Origin: Diploscapter coronatus
Lineage: Eukaryota > Nematoda > Chromadorea > Rhabditida > Rhabditidae
Direction of reading: 5' to 3'
Assembly (NCBI GenBank): GCA_964036155.1
Contig: OZ038422.1
Coordinates: 29,535,201 to 29,599,200, forward strand
DNA length: 64,000 nt
Position numbers and translations under genes: made by a program. The notes under the pieces are model-generated. The model ran no database searches. It saw nothing but the letters and a program-made list of their open reading frames with translations, and was not told the origin of the DNA. Every line of letters begins with the position of its first letter. The first letter of the stretch is position 1. This document shows, piece after piece, positions 11,001-24,600 of the stretch.

Positions 11001-14000
11001 TGTTTATCGTGGTGCTTGGAATGACAAATTGGTTGAATTTTGACGATGTGTCAACGAAATAGCATTAACGGAACAAGATTTTTCATGTCCTAGCTTCTCT
11101 GGATTTAAAATTTGATCGGTCACTGTTGACGTGTTCTTGCAGGATTTTTGGCTTAGAGTAGACTTGTCCTATTGGATATTCTTATTTATATGTGTAGGCA
11201 GATTTATGCAGCATAAATATCTAGAAAAATTCAGCGTAATACATTTTTTGCAAAAATCCAGAAGTTCTGCAGATGCTAATCCTATAATTATTCTGTGTGG
11301 AGTGAACGTGAAAAACGATTGTAGAGCGGTTTTATCTGGGACGTGTAAATTTGCATAGATGAGATTGCATAAGGTTGTCGAGCTGATTTGTATGCAGTTT
11401 TGCTAGATTTGCTAAGAGTTAGTTAGAAAAAGGTTAACGGATGTAGTCAACCGAGCAATATTCCAATGATGAAAATGATGTTAAGGAGAAAACCCACGCT
11501 ATTGAATTTTGAAAATTTTTGTAGTTTGGCAAGTGTACGTACACTTTTCTTGGGCTCAAGTAACAGATAATAATAGCCTGTTTATTCACATAATAAGAAA
11601 CTAATTCTATAATAGGATAAAACGAAACACTACCAACAGCAACCAATTGATAACTAAAACTGAGATGTGATAAATATGAGAGATAAAATCAGAAAAGCAG
11701 AGAATCAAAACAACTGACGTTCAAGTTTATATTTTTCTTATCACTGACGACAGTAAGTATTTACGTGATATTGAAGACTGCAGTGATTGAATCGATCATA
11801 GCGCTGCAAATGGGCCGGGTCGAGAAGGTATACTCAAATGAAATTGCTGACTATGCTAATTTTATGATGATGTTAGATATAGAAGCAAGTGAAAATAAAT
11901 TCGATTTTTTCTGTTGCTATTTATGATAATTTAGCTAGTTTATTTGTTTGTTGACCTAAAAACTTTATTAACTAGGATAGAATTATCTCGGTCCCATTAG
12001 TCTTATTATTCCAATTTTAACGGGTAAACACTTCTTCGAATGTAGGAGTTACACGAATTGGCTCTGACTCATGCTAGAACTTGTGATATTTTGCAATTGT
12101 AGGCTCATAATATATTACAAATTTGATATGCAATAGTTGACTCGACTATTTTTGCTTTGTGCTTCTAAGATCGTTTCAATGACGTGAGCTAGATTGTAGA
12201 TACAATTTGAATTACTTTAAAGTCATTTATCAAAAATCAGTCAAATACCTTTAAAAAAGCATTCAGATAAACTGCATCTGCAAAAAATAACTTATTTTGT
12301 ATCTAAAGACATGATCGTCTTTCTCTTGAGGATTAAACAAAATGTCATGCATTTTAGGTCAAAAATGATCTAAACATCACATTAGCTTGTTCTATAGAAA
12401 ACGCATCTATTATTCATTATTTCAGATAAACTAGAATTTCAATGCGTTAGATCATAGCGTTTTTTTCTTCCTTATTTAACTAAAACCCCCGGTTAGCTCA
12501 GACAATTGTCTCCAGGGTACTACGATTTAAACACAATTTGGGTTAAATGTCACAAGCTTAGGAGTAAAACTCCATTTTTCCTCGACGATAAAAATAATCA
12601 TTTTGTAGTGAATAAAAATATCCCCGTCCCTAGAAATGCTTCCACTTTGAGCAAAATCATGTGATGAATAGGTTGACATTTCAAGTCTTTCAAGTAGGTT
12701 GATGGTAGGTGGAGTACAACGCTTTGCATATACGGCCCATTGACTATTCATAGCAATATCATGCAGTAAAAAGTATTAGTCACTCAGGGTTCTTGTTTAA
12801 CGTTCGCCACATTTTTGCAGTGGATGGAATACTAGCAATCTATTATGATGACTTACACTTGTACATGAGAAAGGTTAATGATCTGTAAATATTCGATTGT
12901 CGTGTATAATGTATGGGATAGCGAGAACGAGAGTTGGCATGCGAATCATCGGGATTGAGCTATTTTTGAACTGAATATGAATTTAGTTAGGTACGATGGT
13001 GTTTTTGCAAGTCTGCAATAAGAATTAGTTGTCGATGAACCCGATTTACAAAAAGGTTTTATCTGTAGTGAAATGAGTCAGAACTTAGAACGAGTTTGGA
13101 ATTATTTTAAAAAGTTTGTTTAAAAATAAGGAGGATATCCTTCAGAGTTTGATAAAATCAAAACCCCCCTAACCGTCATTTATCAGGTACGTAGTTTACG
13201 ACTCCCCACTTCCCTAATAAGATAATTGCAATAAATTAACGATTCTGCTACTAGTGCTAATTTTCATACTCCACATTCCAGTCTTATTAGATGAGTATCT
13301 GAACCTGGAAGTGATATGGTGTCTGTTAGTGCCCCGTGTCAATTATGCGTACATCATCTTCGCGAATTAGACTAGAAATATCGCAACATGTTTTCAGTTA
13401 CTTGTGTGTCTAGCTAAGTAATGATAGATCTGTTGTGTGACGTATCTGCCTATCCTAGAAGTTTGTGACACTTTGAAAAGGTCTATCATTTTCATAATTA
13501 TCCCGCGCTAACGCCCTCATTTTGCAGATGAATGGTGATGAATGAAAACGATGCAAATAAGGCTTTCATAAAAACACGACGAGCCCACCGAGCATGAGTT
13601 ATCCACGAGAGCATATTGTTGATGAAAGAAGGCTAAAAATAAGCCGAGAGTAAGATCAAATGCATAACGCAACTGCCCCAAGACCAATTTTTAAAGACAC
13701 CCCAAAAATTCAGCGTGAAATGCGTAATTTTATTCATGTGCGCACCCTCGAGAAAATGTGAACGATCTTTACCCCATCTGTTTTCGCTCAAGCATTTCAT
13801 GGTTGAAAATACTAATTTTTGAATTTTCAAAGTCTATCCAATATTAAAATGAACGATTTCAGATCCCTTAACATCGATATTACCGATTACTTGGAGCGAT
13901 CCTACTAGAAGCCTTCTAAATTCACTTTAGGAAATTTCGTATTTCACTACCTCATTTTTATCTATATTTATTATTCGCTTTATGTGGTATTTTTTATTGT

Positions 14001-17000
14001 TTTAGAATAAATTATTTGATGAAAAACCATAGTAATTGTTATTTCGGGATTTTTGAAAAGCATCGGATAATTATTTTGCATTTCGCAAAGAATTCGAAAA
14101 AAGGACTATAATTATCCAATTTTGAATAACTGCAAAAATGGCTTGTCTCATGTTTTCACCCCTCCTAACAGATCATTACTATTCTGCCTCATTCGCATTC
14201 AATTAACATTTCATTATTGTCGTGTTTTGGCCTAATTTGACCCGGACCCATAAATTGAGTCGGCGGGTTTACCCCCGCAGCTCATTCCAGACTTTCATAA
14301 ACACAATATAACTTCGAGAACGATGCATATTTTATCAGTCTCGGACAATAAGTTGGTGCAAATTACCCTGACGAAATTTTATGACTAGTTTTTCGAAATT
14401 ACTGATCATCTTTGAGTTTTTTTTTTCTAAAAAAGTTTTGAAACTAAACCTTAGTTTTAAATGGAATTATCAAAATTTCATTTAGAAAAAATTCGAATAA
14501 AGAAATCGAAATAATTATGGTATAAAATATAAGATCTCAAATCAAACGCAAGTATTAACTGTAAATAATATCATGGTATTGTAACCTTTATCTACCATTT
14601 TATGTTATTCTACACATTTCTTGGGGTCTCCTTTAGTGTTGCTGCTATCGACCTCTTTGTCTTCTTACTACGTCAGACTATGACCATTCTTCTTGATCAT
14701 AAAGTGTTCCCTCACAGAGCGCAGTTAGATTAAGCGTCGTCGCGTCTCGAAATGTTAAGACATCCTCAGGCTAATTTAATATTTAATAATATGTGAGCAC
14801 GAGGAAAACATCTCGCATCTAACAATTTAGCATCGAGCTCTTTGTGGTTATATGACTTGCATTGCTATGCTTCGAAGAGGAGACGACAAAACTCATTCCG
14901 TGACATTTGGGGTCGAGCTGTTTCTTTTCGAAGAATAACAATGAGTATGGAGAAGCACATTGAAGCCAGCAATAACAACACCACGATAAAAAACTAACTT
15001 TTCACCGTAAAACGCAAGAAATTCGTCCTCAAACGATTTCGAATTTCTTGCAATTTAAAATCATTATCGACAGTTTTCCAGGAAAATTAACTTTTTATTA
15101 ATTAGTGTCAGACCTAGGCGGCACTTTCGTTAGACGAAATAAGCTATAGGGAGTAGATCACACGCGCGAATTCATAGTTATGCTACCGAGTCGTACTGAT
15201 GAAAAATTTGGCTAATTACAGGTTAAAGAGAAATTTGTCAAGGAGATATTGGGGGTAGATCGCAAGAGCTTTCTCGCGGTCGTCATTCCTAGATCTGGTT
15301 AGTGTGAATTTTATAAAGATTATGCGATAATTGATGAACAGGAGCGTTTAGTCAAACATTACTCACAATTAAATAATCAGATATAGCGTGTCCAGATTTG
15401 GTCAAGGTAGGGAAATCGAGTTTTTGCAAAGCGTGTTTTAGGCCGTTTAATCCCGCAAAATGCTATTTTCGTAGTGAGTGGGAGAAACACGTGGTCGACA
15501 AAGCAAAATTGAGATTGAAAATCTTCGCAGAATTATGCGACAATTTCGCGTAAATTAATCTTACTCATCGACTTCATTTTTATCGGTCCATTCTTTACTC
15601 GAGCTAGAGTATCAAAAATTACGTTGTTTTTTCGTCACAATTTTACGACTTGACATTAATCTAATATTTTTAGTGGGGACAATTTCTTGTAAGGTCGATT
15701 TTTATGAGGGATCTGAAACTTCTAACCGAATGAAATTTATTTCACACTGAATTTCTGGTTTTGGTAATTAAATTTATCGATTTTCGGTGAAAATTCGCTG
15801 CCTGAAACTGAAAAGTTGGAAGGCAAAAAAGCGTAGGTTGGGTTGGTCGGTATGCGCCCCGAAAAATCGCTAATTTTCCGAGAAATGACTGCAAAATTGG
15901 CTCTCCGACCTCAGGGTTTCACCTGCGCGAAAATATCGAAATGCGCACACGCTGAATACAACCACCGCCATCTGGAAAACGGCAGATTTCGAATATTTCG
16001 GTATTTTCCACGATAATTAGCAGTTCATTTGCGTCATTTAATGCAAGTTTTTAAGTTCCTCTACCAAAAATTGAATTTTTATCAGCAAGTAATTTATTTT
16101 AAGCAGATACAAAGAAACTCACAATAATTGATTCTGATTTTACGCACAATTTCTAATTGCTTATCGAAAATTCTTGAAAAATAACGTGAATTTTCAATAT
16201 GATGTTGCTTACAAGCTAAATTAAATTTCATTGATTGATAATAATGAGAAAATTGCTTGAATGAATCATAAACAACGAGAAAATGTCTGTATCGAGAAAC
16301 CTCAATTTTTTTCCGAATGATCCGCTGTTTGTTCTTTCAGATAAAACGCCAATTCAAAAAATTTACTTTCATTTTGATAAATTAGATTTGGCTTCGTGCA
16401 AAATTGCATAGAAAATAGGAAGAGGCAGTTTAGTTGTCAAAGTTTGAATTTGATTATGAAAGACGAAAATAGAAATTTGATAGTAGACGAATTTGATGTT
16501 TCAGAAAATCAAGTATCACTTTAGATCAGTATCAACTTAAAGTTCACAACCCAAATCGGCGCACTACGATCTAATTGTCTCGAAGTTAGCCGTTTTTACT
16601 ACTATTCACATTAATAGAAACAGGAACTTGCACATTTACGCGATTATATTATTGTGCGGATGTCAAAGGAAACACTTTGCAAGCGGAAAATTATACTCAT
16701 GCGGACGAGCAAATCAACAAATAAACACCATTTTGTATAGAATTTGAAAATTTATAATAATCTCCAATAAAATGACATAACAATATCATCACAATCAGTA
16801 GCAATAATAAGCAGACATTCGGTATTTTGTATCTAAACAGAGTGAGAAGAGAATCTTCGCATAGAGTTTTAAGTTCGAAGCGAGAAATGAATAATCTCCT
16901 ACGATAAATTCTGAGTCAGATCAGTTTTTGACAAGCAAAGTCAGCTAAGCTTTATTATTTTTAGCAAAAACTTCTCTGATCCAAAAAATTTTCTGTATTG

Positions 17001-18065
17001 CACAAATGTACCCAGATTTCGGCGTGAATGAAAACGGTAGTAGAACATGAGAGATGAGAAAAAAGCATCGACGCATATATTACATAGTTGGAAAATAGAA
17101 ACAGCGTGTTTTGACGTGAGAACAAGGAGAGATCACTTTTAGCACCCATTTATGAAAACGTGTCATTTTTGAGAGACGATGAATAGGATATATGAATAAA
17201 TCTATGAGCGAAAATTGGGATATACGAAAAGCATACACCCCAAAATATGCGAAAATAGAAGGTACACATGTGATGACAAGTTTCAGGGCAAGTTAGGAAG
17301 ATTCTTTTGAAATGCGATGGATATCACAACTTCTGTTGCAAAATTTCCGCAGACACTTTGAAATTTATGAGAATTCAGCCATTCTTGAATAATTTGAGCA
17401 GTTTTATGCAAATCGATCAAAATCGTCATCTTCGGTATCTCAAATCATTCATATTCTTGGCATTTCAAAATGTGGCTTCAAAGTAGCGCGAATTTTCCGC
17501 ATAAAACACGAGATGCTAATTTACTTCTGATATGTAAATGTCCGGTAAAAGAGATGATTATGATGCTAGACTCGAAAAATGATTCAATGAATGATATGCT
17601 CGATGATAGGTTCAAAATGACTCGCTAACACAACTCATATTCGTATTCCTGTGAGGCGGCTACTTTCAAAAATGATTCAAGAAAAATTCTAAAATAAGAC
17701 CTAATCTCTTTTCAAATCATCAAAATTTACAAACAACCATTGGCGCAATAAGTTATAACAATCTAGTTACCCGTATCGTTGAAGTGCATTGCATACACGA
17801 GTAAGATTTTAAAGGAAGATAGGGAATTGTTGGTCAATTAGAAATCTGATTTATAATTAGAAAAGGAGAAGAGACGTATCTATGAATAGCTAACGGGGCG
17901 AAATACATGAAGAATAAGCAAGAGAATAAGGAACTTATATTTTGATTGACCTGGCTGAGAATACGGTAGAATAGCATCCGGATACGAGTGAAGTGAGGCC
18001 CGAGAATGAAAGAATCTGTGTCCGAGGAAAGGTTCGTCTGAGAATTGAGAAGTCCTAGGGGAGTC
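8003..18065. other. 10-kb gene-poor region
   Basis: No gene could be supported. All open frames are under about 80 codons, lack splice partners and resemble no family I know. AT-rich throughout. It holds one large foldback element (9587-9918). The right part, 14-18 kb, lies downstream of the neuropeptide gene. Confidence 0.55.
9587..9918. repeat. Foldback (MITE-like) element, about 100-bp inverted arms
   Basis: Arms 9587-9689 and 9821-9918 are about 90% reverse-complementary over their whole length, separated by about 130 bp. The outer end reads AACCTTTTTAGGGTCCCG on one side and its complement on the other. No coding capacity. Either a non-autonomous element or a hairpin-forming transcription unit. 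Confidence 0.85.
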
Positions 18066-18606
18066 TTAGAAAAACCGCCTTGATCGTGTATGCCTTGTAT
18101 GTCGCTTCGCGGTGAATATGCTGACACAGTCCTTGAACACGTCTGTCTTGAAACAGTTCGCCCTGAAATGATGACGATATTGTTTTGTTCAGCAAAAATG
18201 GTCATTTGATCAGAAAAACACTTTGCAAAGTGTGACTATGTTTACTTGGGCATAATATTTACTGGCGATTTTGGATAGGTTGAAATTCTCACCTGCACTT
18301 TGCTCGGATATTGCTGTCGTGTCGGTTGCCGAAGTCGTGACACGTCGCGCATACCCGTTCCATCACCTCTATCACAGCTTCATTGTATGGCTCGTTTATA
18401 CACGACGAATTATCCTCATCCGATGATAGATCAGCGTCAGAAACGGTGACTTCATTCGATGTCGACACTGGCAACGCTATTTTCGCTCGAACGCCCGATA
18501 TCGTCAATGCGAAGCAGAAATATATGGCGAATATCGATAATCGGTTGATTTGTAGAAACGCGATTATCGTTAGTAGGGGATTTTGTGAAGAATATGAAGG
18601 CTGCAT
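18066..18606 (-). CDS. CHH/ITP-family neuropeptide precursor
   Basis: Secreted peptide hormone related to arthropod crustacean hyperglycemic hormone and ion transport peptide. Two exons: 18606-18293 and 18162-18066, joined in phase 2; 136 aa. The N-terminus from MQPSYSS carries a hydrophobic signal segment (LSIFAIYFCFALTISGVRA). The mature part has six cysteines spaced C-X16-C-X2-C-X14-C-X3-C-X8-C; family pattern is C-X15-C-X2-C-X12-C-X3-C-X8-C. Diagnostic matches are VMERVCATC and KCRANCFKTDVFKDC. Expected bridges are C1-C5, C2-C4, C3-C6. The tail is short and basic (RHTRHTRSRRFF) without an amidation Gly. Upstream ATGs in the same frame exist to 18723, but the chosen one best places the signal peptide. 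The intron (130 nt) lies between C4 and C5. Members of this family are known in other nematodes. Confidence 0.85.
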
Positions 18607-21600
18607 CGTGTGAAGAAGCGCAAAAAATATCCAGAGGGTTGATTGTGGCGATCCTGAAGATGGAATGGTTAAATATTGAGATTCTGTGCGAAAAGAGGAA
18701 ACGCGACGAAATTCCATGATCAAAATCTCGGATCGAACAAAAGTGGGAAAGAAGATGATTTACGAGGCTTGAAGAGATCTATATAAATGGCAAGTCGAAA
18801 AAAGTCTGGATCGAATCCCAGATCTGGGTTTTTTTTTCTGAAGATCAGACGATCTGCCTAGCGGACCTAAGATTGAATTATCGTGGTGGCTTTTAAATAC
18901 ATGGCGAGAGATAAAGGTGTTGATGAAAGATTAGCGACAAAGGGATTGAGAGACAAAGACAGCCGAACAGTCCGCGCAGGTCTGATCAGGTATGCGAAGA
19001 ATGCGCATTGCTGATAAAGAAGCTGCAGGAGGAGGGGAAAGACGTGGTCTGCTGGGGACTGCTGCATTTGCAGCCAGCAGCCGCAGTCAGCCTCCCCTTA
19101 GCAGAATGCGAAAGACATGAGTGAGAGACCTAACAGCCCAGAGGCTCCGCCCACCAAATACACTATGGCATTTCCTTCAAAGGAGTTTGGCGAAATGTTA
19201 ATCGCGTAACTAGCAGATAATTAATTGGATAATTAGAGATGATTGAAGATTGAAATGAGTGATTAAGTTTGGTGAAAAAAGTCTGAAAGGATCAAAATAG
19301 CAGGAAGTCAAGTAACAGATTCGATCTGAACGATAGTCCTCATTGATGCAGGATCAAACGTTGCAAGAAAAATGACATTTTTATGAGGAAGAAAAAGCCG
19401 CGTGTAAAAATAATTAGGATTCAAAGTAAGATGAATCAAACCAAATGTCATGGGTCGACTCCCCCCACTAACTGGTCTTAGTTTTACCTAAAATCTTGAA
19501 AAAATGGAAATCCCCTTACCCCTAGACTTGTTAATTTCAATTTCATCGTTGGTACTCGAAACGCTAGATCTGTGACGCGCTTCTCGGTATCGAATTTACG
19601 CCTTCAATAGAATAGTGCAGCATGGCTTGAACGCTATTGTAATTGAAATATACTAGACGCTGTTTTGTGATTCCACGAATATGCGTACGTTGTTGAAACA
19701 ATTATATAGGAATTTTGATCGGTCGGATAATTGGAAAGGAACTTGAGCATATGATTTGCCTCTGCCAGATTTGTGAGATCGTACATCTTACGCACGTAAA
19801 AGTTTCGGGCTTTGTTTCAAGCCAATTAACGCGCAAATTTGCATACGTGTTTCATTGGTAAATTAATAAGTTGCGAAAGCTTAGCGAAAAACTGCGAGCA
19901 GATGAAAAAATTTCGCATGCCGCCTCTTTGAGGGGCAGCTTTGCTAAACTCTTCGACTTTTCCGATCGACGTAGTGTAAATGCAAATGAGAGATGTGGAG
20001 AGGAACCCAAGGCAGAACTGACTTCGCTTTCGTCCCCCCTCCCCAAAACTGAAATGCGTAGGTTTATCGAGAAACAAACTAACATTTACCCACCACACCT
20101 GAAAATCGTCTGTACCGCCGAAATGTTCCAGGTGCTGCTGCAATTTACAAAAATAATCGCAGCAATGAAAGCTCGCAAAGTTGATATTTTCAGTCAGAAT
20201 CATTAATGTTTTTTTTCCCACTTCACATAGTATAAGATCTATCTAATAAGGAAAATTTCGGATGATTTTGGCATAGAGGACAAAATTTCACCTTGATTCA
20301 ATGAGTTTAAAATCAACTTTCATGTCTTGACGTCAAATTATCGACAGAAGCAGATTCAAATTATTTTCGTGGTAACTTTTCATGCTGATATTTTGGCTAG
20401 ACTCGCAACATATCAGTTCAGTATAAAGGTGAAAATCGAAACAGCGAAATAAAATATGCGAGGAAAAGGTTATTTTTGAAATTTGCACTAAAATCGGCGT
20501 TCAGTAAACATTTTGAATCTCTAGATTCAAAATTTCGATAGGTTGAAATTCGAAGAAGTGATCTCTCGGTATCGTTTTGCAAACAATCCTTCGAGATCAA
20601 CACTACAAAGGCGTTGCCTCAATTATTACGGCAAATTTTTTCCCTGTTCTTAACAAAAAAGGCAATCATACGCGAAATCTGCAGAATCGACGAAAAAACT
20701 GAAAGAAAAAGCAAATCGACCATTTTTACCGCGTCCGCAAAATTTCTCGTTAAAGACGAGTGGCGGATGGCGGTTTGACTTCCGGTGGTCGGCACGTCGA
20801 ATAAGTGAGTCAGTAGATCACAAGACTGTCTGTATGCAGAAGGTGTGACTGATGACGCAATTCTGCAGATACGCGTTTTGTTCGATTGCAAAAAATTATA
20901 CGTGAAATTTCGCGTGAAAATTCAGGAGTAGAGGCTGTAGAGTCACTATGTTTCCTCCTGAGACCGTCGATCTGGTCATAATGGCTAACTTTGCAAACAA
21001 GTTGAATCATTGAGATCAAGGGAACTGTTTTGCTGACTTCATTGATATAAAACGATAAACATCTTGGTTAGAACTAACGATAAGAGACCTGGAACTAAAT
21101 GATAAGATGATTTGGAATTCCGAAAATTGCTGCAGCAGTTTGAAACGAAAAATAGTTGCATCTGAACATTTCAGTAAAAATGAAGTTAAACTCATCTTGA
21201 GGAGTGTATTTAGAGAGCGCAAACTCCACCCTCTACAAAACGCGCGGCATGCCATAAAAAGTAGTGGCATGGGATTTCCAAAATAGAGAAAGTGCCCTTT
21301 AGCCTAAGAAAATCACCAGAAACTCAAACTGAATCGACGATAGACCTCATGAAACTGACATATGCCAAAAATCAGCTCAGACGAGTCACGTACAAAAATG
21401 TACCGGGTGTATCAAGTATTTTCGTCACCTTTTTCGTGTCCATCAACTCCTTATTTTCTATTCAAATCTAATTCTGTCTTTGATATTTGATAGCATAGGA
21501 CTTCTCAATTATCCTGCGCCGAAATTTGAAGTAATTAGTGTTCATTTTTGAGCTCGATGTTACTACTTTTCCTGGATTTATCATTTTATAATTTTTTATT

Positions 21601-24600
21601 TCACTAACGACTAAGATACATCCTCACGGATGCTTCGACATCAAATTTGCTTCGGTTGGGCGAAAGTTTAGGAATCGTTTGCGTTCTCTAGGTGTATTCA
21701 TCAGAAGATAATCTTTTAAATTTATTTTTGTGAATTTTCGAAGCGGATTATGTTGAAGTTCAAAACTTTGATTCTGCTTTCGTATTTAGTCAGCACATTA
21801 TTCTAAGGAAATGATAGACGAAATGGGGATTATCTTTTGAACAGAATACCGTAGGTCGTTTTTTCTTGCTCTCGTCACGTTTGAAGGTCGGTCTTTGATT
21901 GCATGGTGCGGGCGAATTCCGATCTCTTTTTTGCTCGAGTGCGGGGATTCTCTCTCGATGGAATGCTTATGCTTCTCTACGGTGTTCCCTCGAACAATGG
22001 GGGTGAGCTTGAGGACACGCGTCCCACTCGACTCGCGGTGAGAAAAAGGCGAACATTTCTCCGCTCATTAACCTTCTCTGCGACTACATTCTTCAAAAAT
22101 CTTTCCCCCCACAGGCATATTCTAATGTTATAAGCTGTTGCTGCTGTAGAGAGCGAAGAGACGAAGAAATTACGAAAAGACGCGGCGGATGAATAAAGAA
22201 TAAGGGAGATAAGCGGAGAAATAAGGGACGAGAGAGCGAGAGAAACAACGTGTCTATTTGCCGACGAGCGCGAGAATTATTGCATACGTCGCATTCCTCG
22301 GTCTTTCCGCGAGGCGAAGTGATTGAAATCACCGACAAAGAAATGCAACAGCGTGCTTTAAATTCGGCAATTGAAGCTACGCAATACGCAGTTTAGTAAC
22401 TAATTTGACTAAAAAAGAATCTAGCATTGTTACACAGCAATGGTCGTCTGATGAAAGTAACACGACTATCAAAAGGCATAGAAATGAATGTGATGGAAGG
22501 AATTTAGAAAGCAACTGAGAAGTGAAATAATTTTCATAAATATCACCCAAACTACACATATTACGTTGTCTAATGAGTTCTTTGAATTCCCGAAATCAGC
22601 ATTCTTTAGATTCCATACTATTTTCATCGCCTTCAACCAGAAATAGTATGGAGAAATGATGTATCTTAATCTTTTAAATCTAACTACTTACTGAATGACT
22701 AAATACAACTTAATCAAAATGGAATAAAATAACCAGAATTGTCACAAATGTCGCACAGAAAGGTGATAGAGAATGCACTCCCTAGATAAAACCTAAATGC
22801 TAAGTAGACATAATTAGCAACCACATCGAAGTTTAGAACATAACTGGTTAATTATGCAAAAAATAAGTGCTACGTTCTTAGAACAAATAGATATGAAAAT
22901 ACGCCAGTTAATCGCGTTTATAAATTCAAACATGATTTTTTAATTTTAGTCAAAAAAGTGCAAAAAATATTTTGCGAAATGAGAACATATTTGACTAAAT
23001 CATGTAATCAAGTGACCACTCTTATTGTTAGAGATATCTGCAAAATTTTCTCGAAACTCAAAAATTGTCTCATGCTTATAGTTAGATAAAGCTCTAAACA
23101 TATATGTCCTTTCAAATGAACGCTGCATTTCACCACCCGTCCCGAGAAAGCGCTTGAACTTTAAAGCAAATTTTTTTCATTTCCGCGCTGACAATATGAT
23201 TTCTAAAAATGTTGAAATCGTATAAGTTGAGCAAAATTAACTACGCTTTTTCAACAGGTACTGGTTTCTTTCATTTTTTTTCTTCGTAAAATTCTAAACT
23301 ATAGTCTAGGCATATTGAATTGTATAAATAGGGATATTTTTGGAAGTAGCCTTTTCTAATTTTGAAATCTGATAGATTCTAGGATGTGGAGTTCGCTTTC
23401 GAAAAATGAAAAATGTACATATTTCTGGAAGTATTTGAAAATATGACGAGTTCGAAAACTTTATACTTATATGTGTGAATTAATTGTATCATCATTTTTT
23501 ATGCCAACCCGCAATTCATCAGTCGTACGTGGGAGTTTTTTCACGCATATTCTAGAACTTCCTTAAAATTTCAATTCAAACTCGTCTTTTATTACTGCTC
23601 CCACGTAAAGCGTTCCTAATCATTTTATTGAAAGTCACCAAAATAGCATAATAATAGCAAGAGATATGCGAGCCACAATTTTCTCTCGGGAAATTTACCG
23701 TAGAAGACAAAATTTGCATCTGCTAATTATAATACTATTATTAGATAGCGCAAATGTTTCGTAAAATCACGAAAATATCACATTTGCCAATATTTAGAAA
23801 GGTATAAATTGATTGTAGAAAAATGCCAAGTGATAAAATATGCAAATCAAAAATATGAAATTAAGCATCAAGAAGCAGCTATAATGAATCATATGGTATT
23901 TGAAATGATAAAAATAGTTTTCAAACACGCGCAACAGATTGGTGAAATTGTACTTTGATGGTGGTGTTGGCCAAGAGAGACGAATTACGATTCAAATAAA
24001 TTCGAGGGAAATCGTAAATTACATAAAATCATTTAACCACGTTGGATAGCCTGAGCCAAGAACGTCTGCCTTAAAGGTTAGACTCGTTACTTTGGACTTC
24101 GTATTATAGTGCATCTGTACCTATATTCTATGTTCCGAAAAAAATTAATGAAGAAAAGACCTGTTATTCATTATACTACAAAAATACCTACTCGTTCACA
24201 AAATGATAATATGCAAAAAGAAAAATACCCAGATGCACAATGTTAGACAAAGGGACTGAATATTTTCGCAAAAAATATGCTTTTTGAAAACTATCGCACA
24301 AAGCTTGTCTACGATAGACAAGAATTGTACCAAGTCTCGATTCCTCGAAGCTACCAAGTAGAATTGTATTTAACTCCTTGGTGTTAAGAGTCGAATCATT
24401 TTATACAAATCTAACTGGCTACCCTTTTGCTAAAATTTCGTAAATAGGAAAATTCTTGGACAATGCAGGATTAAGGGAATTTTTTGTGTGCAGAAACATC
24501 CCCCGCCTAGAAATACTGGATAAATATTTTCTGGAAGCTGCATGCGTAATTACGCTTTTTCTGATATCAATTTCAATGCACGAGAGAGATTATCTAACCA

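Noticed and set aside
17834..18205. 123-codon minus-strand ORF overlapping the neuropeptide gene's second exon
   Set aside because: It reads the second exon in another frame. The frame giving CFKTDVFKDC matches the CHH/ITP family and joins exon 1 in phase.
18806..18821. tRNA T-arm-like stem CTGG-ATCGAATC-CCAG
   Set aside because: No D arm, anticodon arm or acceptor stem in the preceding 60 bases, so not a tRNA gene.
19826..20221. Overlapping 131- and 111-codon ORFs on opposite strands
   Set aside because: No splice partners, signal peptide or recognisable motif; two antisense frames open over the same DNA suggest composition rather than coding.
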